Assembly: GCA_016584305.1 (NCBI GenBank)
Contig: JACEEZ010004874.1
Span: 48,501 to 112,500 of the forward strand
Direction: 5' to 3'
Length of the DNA: 64,000 nucleotides
From: Chionoecetes opilio
Lineage: Eukaryota > Arthropoda > Malacostraca > Decapoda > Majidae
In this document: positions 54,130 through 64,000 of the stretch, piece by piece
Numbering within the stretch: position 1 is the stretch's first letter
Layout: each line of letters starts with the position of its first letter
Position numbers and translations under genes: made by a program
Notes under the pieces: generated by a model
The model's database searches: none
What the model was told of the DNA's origin: nothing
Seen by the model: the letters and a program-made list of their open reading frames with translations, nothing else

Positions 54130-57127
54130 AAGACAGTTCAAAGGAAAATGAAAAAGGATGGCGGGTATCGTACACAAATATAAATGGGCTAGTGTCAACA
54201 TTAACATAAGTAAACGATTACCTGAGAGCCAAGAAACCAGACATATTGGGTTTAGTAGAAACGAAGCTGAGTGATTCTGAGGATGTGCCAGTTGGGGAGG
54301 GTCAATATAATGTATGGAGGAGAAACAGAAATCAGAAAAAGGGAGGTGGTGTAATGATGTTAACAAGGAAGGATGTGGTAGTGGGGAATGTGGAAAAAGG
54401 AGAAGGTATGGCAGAGGTGTTGAAGGTAGAGTTGGTGATGAAAAAAGGAAGAATAAGAGACTTAGTACTCGTATACTTTCCACCTAAGACAAATTCCTGG
54501 GGGAGAGAGGAGTATGGGGACATGATAATAGACACAAGCAAATGTTTAAAGAATATGATGGAAAATTGTGAGAACATGATTTTGATGGGAGATTTTAACT
54601 GCAAAGAAGTTTGCTGGGAAGAATGGTATACTGAAGGAGGAGAAGACTCGTGGGGTGGTACATTGTTGGATTTGGTAATGAATAATATTATGACTCAGTG
54701 GATTAAAGAGAATACAAGATTCAGAGGTAGCGAAGAACCATCAAGACTAGATCTACTATTGACGAAAGAACTGGAAGTAATTAGTAAAGTAAATTATCAG
54801 TGCCCACTTGGAAAGAGTGACCATGTACTTATTGAATTTGAAGTAAATGATAGCAAAAAAGAGGGGAGAAGAGAAGAACACAAGATAGGAAGATACAATT
54901 ATGGAAAAGCAGACTTTGACGGATTAAGAACATTTTTCGGAGAGACAGACTGGAGTAGTTTCCATGCAACAAGGAGTACCCAGTAAAAATGGGATGAGTT
55001 CATCCAAATTTACACCGAAGGAATAAATAGTTACGTTCCAAGGATAGTTATCAGAGAAAAGAAAAAGAATGAATGGTTTAACAGAAAATGTGAATTAGCA
55101 AGACTAGAAAGAGAAAAAACATGGAATAGTTGGAGGAAAAAAGGAGGTATCAACCTTTGAGAGAAGTACAAAACAACTAGAAATGAATAGGTAAGAATCC
55201 GAAGAGAAGAAGAAAGTAACTATGAGAGGAATATAATAGAAAAATGTAAGAACGAACCGAAACTTTTCTATAGATATATAAATCGAAAAATGAAAAACAA
55301 GGAAGGAATAGATAAGCTGAAGGTAGAAGGCATAGTGTTTTTTTTTTTTTTTTTTACATCACAAGGAACTGGCCAAGGGCACAACAAAAATGGGTAACAC
55401 AAAGCCCGCTTAGTTGCCAGTCCCTATAAAGAAGACAGTAAGAGAATAAAATACAAACAGAGGGGTAGGCCAATTTAGTGTACGAAGATGCATTACAACA
55501 GGCTGAGGTGATGAATAAGTGCTTACAGACTGTATTTACAAGAGAAAGTGAATTTAAAGCGAAAAATATAATAGCAAAAGAAAATATAATGGAAGACATA
55601 AAAGTAGACGTAATAGAAGTAAAAAGGCTAATGGAAAGTCAAGATGTGAGAAAAGCCCCGGGTCCAGATGGAGTGTCGAACTGGATAATGAAAGAGTGCA
55701 GTAACCAACTAGCAGGAAAGTTATATAGTGTAATTGAGAGTTAACTCAAGGAGAGCAGAGTCCCGCTTGATTGGAAAAGAGCAAATATTGTGCCAATTCA
55801 CAAAGGAGGAGACAAAGAAGAACCACTAAATTACAGGCCAGTATCATTAACAAGTGTAGTGGCAAAAATGTGTGAAAAAATTGTGAAGGACAGATGGTCG
55901 AAATATTTGGAAGAGACAAACACACTCGCAGGTGGCCAGTTTAGATTTAGAGGAGGAATGTCATGTACAACGAATTTATTAAGCTTTTACTCGAGAGTGA
56001 TCGATGTGACACAGGAAAGAGAGGGGTGGGTCGATTGCATATACTTGGACCTAAAGAAGGCATTTGACAAGGTACCTCACAAGAGACTGCTCTGGAAGCT
56101 AGAACATGTAGGAGGATTGAAGGGTGGTTTGCTGAAGTGGATGGAAGACTTTTTGAGCAACAGAGAGATGAGAACAGTAATAAAAGATCAGAAGTTAGAA
56201 TGGTGCAGTGTGATAAGTGGAGTTCCTCAAGGATCAGTATTGGCCCCAGTGATGTTTTTGGTCTATGTAAATGATATGACAGAGGGAGTGAACAGTTATA
56301 TGAGTTTATTCGCTGATGATGCTAAATTACTAAGAAAACTAGAAAGTAAAGAGGACTGTGAGTATTTACAAAAGGATCTAGATAAGATTTTCAGATGGAG
56401 TCAACTATGGGAAATGGAGTTTAATGCTAAAAAGTGTAAAGTGATGGAAGTGGGCAGTAGCAAAAAGAGACAGAGAGGAAAGTATTCGATGGGAAATGAA
56501 TGGATAATCAAAACAAAGGTCGAAAAAGATCTGGGAGTATGGATTACGGATAATTTGTCACCTGAGAAGCATATAAACAACATCACAGGAGATACATATC
56601 AGTTGCTGGGGAATATAAGAATGGCATTCAAATATCTGGATGAAGAGATGATTAAGAAATTGATAACATCTTTGATTCGACCAAGGTTGGAATATGCGGC
56701 AGTGATTTGGTCACCACATAAAAAGAAGGATATAAGATTAAGAGAATACAAAGAGCAGCCACAAAAATGGCTCCAAGCCTGAGAGATTTACCATATGAGG
56801 AAAGACTTTCAAGACTAAAACTCCCAACTCTTGAGAAAAGAAGAGAAAGGGGAGATTTTATAGCAGTGTATAGAGAGAGCATCAATGGGTCTGGAAAAAA
56901 TTGATGGAGAAGATCTGTTTGTGTGGGACGATAGAAGTGCAAGAGGTCATGAGAAGAAATTGAAAAGGACAACATGCAAGAGGGACATAAAAAAATACAG
57001 CTTCCCGTACAGAAGCATAGAAGCCTGGAACAACCTTGATGCAAAAGTGATTAATGCAAGAAGTATTCAGGACTTCAAAGGCAAAGTGGATAATAGTAGA
57101 TTTGGAGACGGGACAGTACGAGCATAG
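54130..57127 (+). pseudogene. CR1-like ORF2 of copy B4 (near-intact)
   Basis: Endonuclease: YTNINGLVST near 54177, one stop near 54208, then 54246-54986 with LVETKLSDSED, PPKTNSWG, LMGDFNCKEVCWEEW, SRLDLLLTKE and LGKSDHVLIEFEV (Ser-Asp-His intact). A stop at 54984 is followed by KWDEF. RT: 55478-55744 (APGPDGVSNWIMKECSNQL), a stop at about 55742, then 55790-56782 with PVSLTSVVAKMCEKIV, FRFRGGMSCTTNLL, YLDLKKAFDKVPH, SGVPQGSVLAPVMFLVYVND and FADDAKLL. A frameshift near 56730 precedes the tail (56885-57127). A LINE fragment is inserted at 55338-55480. RT catalytic residues are all present. Confidence 0.85.
55338..55480 (-). mobile_element. LINE 3' fragment with poly(A), inserted in CR1 ORF2
   Basis: Poly-T 55340-55356, then CATCACAAGGAACTGGCCAA... 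complementary to about 53150-53280. CR1 sequence continues across it (GGCATAGTG + TACGAAGATG). Confidence 0.7.
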
Positions 57128-58162
57128 CTCTTTTCCTGTATGTTACAACTAGGTAAATACAACTAGGTAAATACACATGAATGGAGAAAGGTATTTAGTG
57201 GGGTACCACAACGATCAGTGTTGGCACCAATAATGTTCATGATTTTTGTCAATGAGATGACTGATGAAATAAAAAGTTATATTAGTTTGTTTGCAGATGA
57301 TATAAAACTATTAACCCTGGACAGGTATCGCTGGACAATTGTGTCGAGCCCTTGCGCGGAAAACGCATTTTTTTCCTTTTGCGCCAATCACGTCATAGGG
57401 GAGGAGGAGCTCAACCGAAAAGTAATCAGTGTGGTGTCAGCCACGGTCGAGGGAGGAAGGGTAGCTCGCTTCTCCATCTGCATCCCCCAAAATTGGACTG
57501 CCTGACCCCACACTTGGCACAGCGGTACTGTGAAAGTAATATATTTTTTTTCATTTATTTTACATTCCTTGCTCTAAAAGCCTATGTATTTGAGATATGT
57601 TTTAACATCTATAGACAAGTTAGCCAGATAAATTATCTAGTTAATCTGAACAGTAGAGAATGATATTGTTGAAATTGATGACTGTTTTGAAGACGAAGAG
57701 GAGGTGGTGTCAGCCTGTCAAGAGGCCGCCCCTCAGGTTGCGTCACCCGCACTGGGGTTGGGGGTGACGTGTAACACATGTGTGAAAACACAGTCTGATT
57801 TACTTTTTTTGGCCATGGGGCTCTTTTTAGATAGTGAGGAAACATTCATGCTGGTTTTCAGCCAGAACATAGTAAATGTAGTTACCCTATGAATTTTTGA
57901 AAATAGGGTATTATTTTAGAGGGTAAAAAAAATGGTTTTTGTTTTCTTTAATGTATGTATGAGGTGTCAGGGACCAGTAATGCAACACAGTGAGGCATAG
58001 ACATCCATCTTGAAGTTGGCAGGGGCCCAAGTGCCTCAAGTTTTTTTGTTTTTGTTTTTTTGTTTGAAGAATTTCGTCAGTTATCGACGCAGCTGAGATG
58101 GATCTCCACTGTAACCAGACAGCTCTCTCTCAGACTACCCCTAGAGAGCTGTCTGCTAGTGC

Positions 58163-58372
58163 TTATAGTGTTGGCCAAAGCCAGCACCCCGGGAGGCGGG
58201 TTACAAACCCCCGGCTAACACCCGGTACCCATTCACTGCTGGGTGGACAGGGGCTCAGGTTTTAAGGAAACAGCCCAACTGTTTCCGCTCCGCCCGGGGA
58301 TCGAACCCGGGACTTCTCGGTTGTGAACCGAGCGTGCTACCCTTACACTACGGAGTACCCAGTTAGAGGAAG
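58163..58372 (-). mobile_element. tRNA-Val-like SINE (S2)
   Basis: The minus-strand head is a tRNA-like sequence (58356-58287), followed by a body ending near 58163 (GCTTTGGCCAACAC). Located inside the piggyBac-like element. A body-only relative is at 45951-46034. Confidence 0.75.
58287..58356 (-). tRNA. tRNA-like head of SINE S2 (anticodon CAC, Val-like)
   Basis: ACTCCGTAGTGTAAGGGTAG, a 5-bp anticodon stem CTCGG/CCGAG around loop TTCACAA (anticodon CAC), and GGGTTCGATCCC for the T arm. The acceptor stem pairs in six of seven positions. The attached SINE body and position inside a transposon argue against a functional tRNA gene. Confidence 0.5.
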
Positions 58373-58997
58373 TTAGAGGAAGTATTTTTTATATATTTAT
58401 TTTCATTACTCACTAAAAAAATTCACTTATTTTTTTGAAAAGTTTGGAATAAATATATTGTGTCACTTAAGTTTCATTAGCTTCCTACCTAATATTAAGG
58501 GATAATTATATTATTTTTTAAGCGTAAAATGAGATTCATAACTCTAATGGGGTTTTTTATGAATTTTCAAAACGCCTCGGACACATGTGGCATAGGGATC
58601 AATAATTTAGGGATACCTATGAAAGTCATGAAATATAGCGATACCTGTCCACTGAGTGTCCAGGGCTAGGATAAATAAAAAGCTATAAAGATTGTGAAAC
58701 GCTACAAAATGACCTGAACAAGATCTATGAATGGAGCAGAAGATGGGAAATGTAATGTAATGTGAATAAGTGTCATGTGATGGAAATTGGAAAAAGCGAA
58801 AAGTGATATAAATGGCCATATAAAATGGGATATAAAGTAATTACAAAGGTTCATGTAGATAAGGACCTGGGAGTGATAATGCAGAATATCATACAACCAA
58901 AAAAACATATAAATAGAATATTTGGAGATACAGTAAAACCCTTATAACTCGGCACTGTATAACTCGGAATTTGATATAACTCGGCAAGGCAGAGACA

Positions 58998-58999
<2 letters not shown>

Positions 59000-59071
<72 letters not shown>

Positions 59072-59404
59072 TCTATGCCTATAGCGCATGTAAGCAGTGA
59101 GCTCCGGGGGTGGGATGGTAGGCCCTGGAGGCTCACTCGAGGGCTGTGATGGTTGGCCCTCGCCCGTGGTGGCGCAGGCAGGATTCTTATAGTGACGCCT
59201 GTAATTAGAGGCTCATGCCGCCGCCCTGTGTCCTCCCATGCACTCGCAGTCGAAGGTAGAGTTAATGGACAGGGCATGTGGGTGTTCTTAGGCCACTCGA
59301 CGGTGCAGAAAGATTTCAAGTGAATTTATGGGTCTCACTCGGGATCGAACTCGGGTCTTCGAGAACACCACTCAGTGACACTAACCACTCTGCTACCGCC
59401 TCCC
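59000..59404 (-). mobile_element. SINE S1 inside T5
   Basis: Poly-T about 59000-59068; head GGGAGGCGGTAGCAGAGTGG complement at 59404; B-box GAGTTCGATCCCG near 59343-59355. Confidence 0.82.
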
Positions 59405-60082
59405 CTAAACTGCATCTCTTGGTTTTCATTCGGCATATTATGCCCTCACAACCTCTTGTGTGAACATGTAAACAGAAAGTCGGCAAAAAATAATGTATCT
59501 CGGCATATTGAAGTTATAACTGCATCTCTTTGCTTACACTCGGCATATCCTCAGTCGCATATAGTCGTGTTTTTGTCCTTTTGACCTTTTCCTGCAGGCT
59601 CAGGCCCTTCAATTTCATTCCCTTCCTGCTGGAGACACCCTTGCGTGATGGAGCTGACATCTTGAAATACAGTACTGTATGATGTAATCCCAAAACACGT
59701 AAAATAGGTGGCAAAGTAAAGCAAAGGTCAGGAACCAGCGTGTAGGCTGTCAGCTGCTGAGCCGTGTTTATGTCGTCCAAGCACCGTCTTGGATACGAAT
59801 TCCGTTGTTTGTCGAAATTGGAAAAGGATTGGTTTCTGCTTCAAAAACACAACAAGCTTGGTAGGAGCCGAAATAATAATCAATGCAAAATATTGCAAAC
59901 AATATCACAAAGTAGTATAACACACATTTCAGAAAGTGTTAGTGGATTGGGATTCGTAATCCAAGACGGTGCTTGGATGACAAAAACACGGCTCAGCCTA
60001 CGCGCTGGTACCCGACCTTTGCTTTACTTTGCCACCTATTTTACGTGTTTTGGGATTACATCATACAGTACTGTATATCAAG

Positions 60083-60289
60083 ATGTCAGCTCCATCACGC
60101 AAGGGTGTCTCCAGCAGGAAGGGAATGAAATTGAAGAGCCTGAGCCTGCAGGAAAAGGTGAAAGTGCTGGCAAGGATGGATGCAGTTGCGTCCATGAGTG
60201 CTATTTGTGCTGAGTTTGATATCAAATCCAGCACATTCTACCCGTTCACTAGTAAGTGTAGTTGTTATGCTTTTACAGTACTGTATTAA
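60083..60289 (+). pseudogene. Tigger-type transposase N-terminal fragment (T5)
   Basis: MSAPSRKGVSSRKGMKLKSL, SLQEKVKVLARMDAVASMSA and ICAEFDIKSSTFYPF: the CENP-B-type helix-turn-helix that begins Tigger/pogo transposases. The frame ends in the right subterminal region at 60289; there is no DDE domain. The inverted arm repeats its first ~30 codons antisense at 59591-59675. Confidence 0.72.
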
Positions 60290-60764
60290 CAATTTTCTTT
60301 TTTCTTTCTTTTTTTTACCCATATTAGAGGAGGACATTGCATAACTCGGCACATTGAATAACTCGGCAAGGGCCAGAGCCCCTATCGTGCTGAGTTATAA
60401 GGGTTTTACTGTACATACAGGATGTTGAAGAATATTAGAGTGGCATTTCATTACATGGACAAAAATATGATGAGAAAGATAATTACAACAATGATCAGAC
60501 CAAAAATGGTATATGCTGCCATTGCATGGTCCCCATATAAAAAGAAACATGTGAAAAAGTTGGAGAGGATACAGAGAATGGCAACAAAGATGGTACCAGA
60601 GCTAGAAGAACTTTCTCATGAGGAAAGGTTGAAGGATATAAAGTTACCAACACTTGAGCAGAGAAGAGAAAGAGGAGACTTAATAACAATTTTTAAGCTC
60701 ATAACTAAGATGTAAGAAACAGACAATGAGAGACTACTGACTCTGAAACAAAGAGAAGGTCGAT

Positions 60765-61602
60765 GCACAATCAATCAATCATTGGGGGCATACGCTGGGG
60801 GGCACGTCGCCTCGCCAACCCTACGACGCCACTCCTGGGGGTCACCACGCGCGAGTCTCCATGCAGGCTCCTTTCCCATACCAAGCAGCTCTCGACAAGA
60901 AACATCAACTTGCCCCAGCCACGAGCCTTGTGGGCGTCCCCTTGGCCTCCTCCACGCCGGATTGTCTCTTACAGATACAACCCGATGGGAAGGATCAGTT
61001 TCAGGGTAGCGTGCCACATGCCCATATAGCCGAAGTTGGCGTTGACGGACTATGCAGGTAATAGGCCTCGATTCAGTCTCACGGTGCAATCGCTGATTTG
61101 ACACGTAATCATCCCAGCGATACCCCATGATTCTGCGAAGACACTTATTACCAAAGGCATTGATTCGTCTCTTCAAGTCACTATTTAGTGTCCATGTCTC
61201 ACAACCATATAGTAAGACAGGGATCGCAAGCGACTTGAAGATCCAGATCTTTGTCCTCCTGCACAGGTACCGACAACGCCAAATACTCCCGCTGAGTGAG
61301 TCCATAGCACCGTGGGCTATGCCAATCCGCCGTAAGACTTCTTGACGTGACCCGCCGTCATTATGGACTGCGCTACCAAGGTATGTAAAACTTTCCAAGA
61401 TCTCAATGTCCTCTCCGCATGCATGAACAGACTGTACTGCTTCATCTAGTAAGTCTCCAAACACCTGGACCTTGGTCTTAAGCCAGGAGACCTCAAGTCC
61501 CAAAGGCTTTGCCTCCTCGTGCAGCGCCTCGAGAGCCATCACCAGTACCTCCAGCGACTCAGCAAAGATTACTGCATCATCGGCAAAAACAAGATCAGTG
61601 AG
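60765..61602 (-). mobile_element. RTE-like LINE, copy 2
   Basis: Same 3' tail (CAATCAATCAATCATT, about 60768-60783) and RT end as the copy at 47053; 5' cut at about 61600, where Penelope sequence starts. Confidence 0.78.
60775..61600 (-). CDS. RTE-like RT C-terminal fragment
   Basis: Open from about 61600 (FADDAVIFAESLEVL) to the stop at 60775: TKVQVFGDLLDEAVQSVHAC, CETWTLNSDLKRRINAFGNK and RQRQLRLYGHVARYPETDPS. No stop or frameshift relative to copy 1; amino-acid changes are few. It lacks motif A, the fingers and the endonuclease, so it is not an active enzyme. Confidence 0.7.
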
Positions 61603-61606
61603 ATAT

Positions 61607-62074
61607 GGCCATCTCAGTTATATCATTCGTAAAAAACTCAATGATCTACTCAAGTTACACCTTCCTAACTCAAAATTTAAATACATTTTTACTAATCCAT
61701 TTACTTTAAGAACACATTTCAAATATAAAGATCCTATACCTAAAACTCTTATCTCTAATATAATTTATGAATTTGAATGTTCGAGCTGTAACGCTCGATA
61801 CATAGGCAAGACGTCAAGAAATTTAACCCTTAGGTTCGCAGAACATAAAGGTGTTTCCGCCCGTACTGGCCGACCTATTTCGTCCCCTTCACAATCTGCT
61901 ATTTGCTCACACTCCCATGATCTTGATCACCCATTCTCTATGAATGACTTTAGAATCCTATCAAAGGCAAACTTCTCTAGTGACACTAAATTATTAGAAT
62001 CCATACACATCAAGCACTTGTCCCCTGATCTTAATAATCAAGTCACTTCATACCAATTACATATACTCAAATGA
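61607..62074 (+). pseudogene. Penelope GIY-YIG domain fragment
   Basis: GHLSYIIRKKLNDLLKLHLP, then IIYEFECSSCNARYIGKTSR, LRFAEHKGVSARTGRPISSP and a C-terminus ISDTKLL-like SIHIKHLSPDLNNQVTSYQL ending at 62074. The GIY-YIG features (Tyr-Ile-Gly, Arg, His-Lys-Gly) are intact. The RT is absent. The frame is continuous by chance with the upstream RTE-antisense sequence. Confidence 0.8.
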
Positions 62075-62312
62075 TTATCACATTGTTTCGATCATCCGAC
62101 TCGTTTCGATCGCTCCATACGAACCGAAATGCTACCTGTAAAATTATTGTTCATTCAGTCCTCTGCCAACCTAGACAGCATACACACCAAGGTTTGTTAA
62201 GTATAAATTGTGTTTTTAGTTTTTAGATAATATAGGATTATTTTATTGCTTTAAATTTTTAGATGTTTGCTTTTAGCAGTTTTTTTTAGTATATTAACTT
62301 ATAAACTATTTT

Positions 62313-62345
62313 AGCCTGATGATGCCAAGTGCCATTGGCAAAACG
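62313..62345 (+). ncRNA. Degenerate hammerhead-like core (Penelope copy 2)
   Basis: CTGATGA (62316-62322), hairpin TGCCAAGTGCCATTGGC, then AAAAC where GAAAC is expected: the catalytic-core G is lost. Confidence 0.4.
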
Positions 62346-62406
62346 TTGCACGCACATAAAGAACCCCAAGAATGACGAGTGTCTTTGCCACCCTGAAAAA
62401 TCAACA

Positions 62407-63038
62407 TCTATAATAATATAAGCGAAAGTGTGTCTGTGTGTGTGTGTGTGTGTGTGTCAGCGATAGGTGCCCCCCCCCCCCCCCCCGTGGCGCAATCCCA
62501 TCATATGGCACAGTTTTGGAACCGGGTCGAGCAGGGGAACATTTTAAGCCCACTTATGGGATGATCCGATCACTTTTATTTATTTTTTATTTTTAGTAGC
62601 CTATTAGCGAGAATTGTGAAAAAAAAGTGGGTTGCGAGAATTGAGGAAACCTTGATGTAGGGTGATGGGTAATGGGTGAGTGAATGGGTGGGGTGATGGG
62701 TAATGGGTGTGGGGTGATGGGTGAGTGAATGGGTGGGGGTGCTGGGTTGGGGGTGATGGGTGAGGGAATAGGTGGGGGGTGATGGGTAATGGGTGAGTGA
62801 ATGGGTGTGTGGTGATGGGTAATGGGTGAGTGAATGGGTGGGGGGTGATGGGTAATGGGTGAGTGAATGGGTGTGTGGTGATGGGTAAGGCGTTAATACA
62901 TACATTTCTACATCCATGATTTCAGGAAAGTTAGAAGGGGCTATCTGGAGAGTCTGTGTTTGGTGGGCCAAAGGCCCACCAATAGCCCTCCGCAGTAGCT
63001 AGCCAAAAAGTCCGCCCGGAGGGTGGCTTTTCGGCTAG
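62407..63038 (+). mobile_element. Non-autonomous Helitron-like element
   Basis: 5' end TCTATAATAATATAAGCGAA preceded by A. 3' end CTAG followed by T, with a hairpin just upstream (AAAAGTCCGCCC-GGA-GGGTGGCTTTT, about 63005-63030). This A|TC...CTAG|T layout with no TIR and no TSD is the Helitron signature. 632 bp, non-coding; contains (GT)n, poly-C and a minisatellite. Confidence 0.75.
62655..62888 (+). repeat. ~33-bp minisatellite in the Helitron
   Basis: Six to seven units like GGTGATGGGTAATGGGTGAG followed by TGAATGGGTG, with variants. Confidence 0.85.
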
Positions 63039-63040
63039 TA

Positions 63041-63461
63041 CAGCGGTCGGCAACCTACGGCTTCGGAGCCGCATGCGGCTCTTTCAAGAGACTTGTGCGG
63101 CTCCTGCCAACAACTGAAAAATATCCACATTATCATAAAGAAAAAAATAGGAGATAAAATACTGACATAGATAGCCGCTGTACAATAGTGTATGTGACCT
63201 AGGTCCTAGGTCTCTAAGAAGATATTGGGATGAATTCTTGTAGCTACTTATCATTATTATTATTATTATTTGTATTATTATCAACATGTATTTGATTTCT
63301 TGTCTTAAGGTATATTTAACTCCCATATGGTATTATGGAGGAGGAACATTTTATTGTTTCGTAATTTTCATTCATAATTTACACTGCGGCTCCATCAGCA
63401 ATGCTTTTCTGCCAAGTTTGAGGAAACTGGCTCTTCTAGAATTCTGGGTTGCCGACCTCTG
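63041..63461. mobile_element. hAT-like MITE, TSD GGCTAGTA
   Basis: CAGCGGTCGGCAACCTACGG left; complement CAGAGGTCGGCAACCCAGAA right; GGCTAGTA at 63033-63040 and 63462-63469. Inserted across the Helitron 3' end. 421 bp. Confidence 0.88.
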
Positions 63462-63467
63462 GGCTAG

Positions 63468-64000
<533 letters not shown>

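Larger units (their letters stand above)
57315..58665. mobile_element. piggyBac-like element
   Basis: TTAA directly before CCCTGGACAGGTATCGCTGG. The right end is the complement, CCCTGGACACTCAGTGGACA. Both ends share TGGACAGGTATCGCT, shifted inward at the right. The right flank is CTAG in place of TTAA, explained by two transitions. 1,351 bp. An acidic frame near 57660-57740 (DDCFEDEEEVV) might derive from a piggyBac N-terminus but is too short to claim. Confidence 0.65.
58931..60411 (+). mobile_element. Tigger-like fold-back element T5 (best copy)
   Basis: CAGTAAAACCCTTATAACTC left, AGTTATAAGGGTTTTACTG right, TA on both sides (58929-58930, 60412-60413). Order: TIR with ACTCGGC repeats, antisense SINE, spacer, inverted arms 59591-59804 / 59951-60154, helix-turn-helix exon, right TIR. 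Excision restores the CR1 text GGAGATACATACAGG. Confidence 0.88.
57178..60770 (+). mobile_element. CR1-like LINE copy G, split by two DNA transposons
   Basis: Pieces 57178-57314, 58666-58930 and 60412-60770 are collinear with copy A (compare 2430-3180): GVPQRSVLAPIMFMIFVNEM, then FADDIKLL, KSYKDCE, the pre-tail and the RT C-terminus. It ends where an RTE-like LINE begins. Confidence 0.82.
57178..60770 (+). pseudogene. CR1-like ORF2 fragment of copy G
   Basis: RT palm from GVPQ onward with FADD intact. The YVND block reads FVNEM. The piggyBac-like insertion falls directly after FADDIKLL; the Tigger-like insertion lies near the boundary of the RT tail (FGD|TYRMLKN). 60422-60715 encodes VAFHYMDKNMMRKIITTMIR and onward, with a stop at 60713. 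Everything upstream of GVPQ is missing. Confidence 0.78.
61604..62406 (+). mobile_element. Penelope-like element copy 2 (5' truncated)
   Basis: Starts at TATGGCCATCTCAGTTATAT, collinear with 51235 onward, and ends near 62406 after the CCCTGAAAAATCAACA terminus. A Helitron is inserted at its edge; (TA)n resumes beyond it at 63468. Confidence 0.8.

Noticed and set aside
58287..58356. A functional tRNA-Val gene
   Set aside because: It continues into a SINE body, has an acceptor mismatch and sits inside a transposon; kept only as a tRNA-like SINE head.
62576..62971. 131-codon minus-strand frame with repeated THSLTHYPSP
   Set aside because: Translation of the minisatellite inside the Helitron; no sign of coding selection.

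Overview
This window looks like repeat-dominated intergenic DNA of a eukaryote, most likely an arthropod and plausibly a decapod crustacean. I found no host cellular gene. The basis is: no operons or bacterial signals; many decayed non-LTR retrotransposons; tRNA-derived SINEs; pogo/Tigger-, hAT-, PIF/Harbinger-, ISL2EU- and piggyBac-like DNA transposons; a Helitron; Penelope-like elements; very long (TA)n tracts; and a CCTAA/TTAGG-type array, the arthropod telomere motif. The taxon is an inference; no marker gene is present.

The backbone is one CR1-like LINE family (ORF1, then an ORF2 with AP-endonuclease and RT) whose copies end 3' in a short AACTAGGTAAATAC repeat. Copies or fragments lie at 1-3414 (+), 6.5-7.9 kb (+), 10.15-14.26 kb (-), 18.9-20.7 kb (-), 31.4-32.0 kb (-), 32.2-34.2 kb (-), 34.5-39.06 kb (-), 39.07-41.9 kb (-), 43.0-43.4 kb (+), 46.2-57.2 kb (+) and 57.2-60.8 kb (+). 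All are broken by stops, frameshifts or insertions. Almost everything else sits inside these copies, so exact target-site duplications (TSDs) and healed reading frames reveal the insertion order.

Region by region: 3.4-4.3 kb holds a DDE transposase pseudogene of ISL2EU type. Its inverted second copy (23.5-31.4 kb) is cut by three LTR-type insertions. 5.57-9.96 kb is flanked by ~350-bp inverted repeats and contains a CR1 mosaic, a THAP-domain gene fragment and a pogo-like element. 14.26-18.55 kb is a Tigger-like element carrying a 2.8-kb transposon. About 16-20.8 kb reads as a poor-quality consensus. 34.5-41.9 kb is two tandem CR1 copies with hAT, pogo and other TIR insertions. 46.2-57.2 kb is the deepest stack: CR1, split by a PIF/Harbinger element, split by a hAT element, which holds an RTE-like LINE, a fold-back Tc1-like element, a Penelope element in (TA)n, and two pogo-type elements. 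57.2-64 kb holds CR1 split by a piggyBac-like and a Tigger-like element, then RTE, Penelope, Helitron, hAT and Penelope.

The most notable points are: a Tigger-derived family that amplified together with an internal SINE and an inverted duplication of its own DNA-binding exon; Penelope termini with hammerhead-ribozyme-like cores, each abutting (TA)n; a TTAGG-interspersed array inserted in one such terminus; and two pairs of CR1 halves whose break coordinates match exactly, suggesting rearrangement through transposons.
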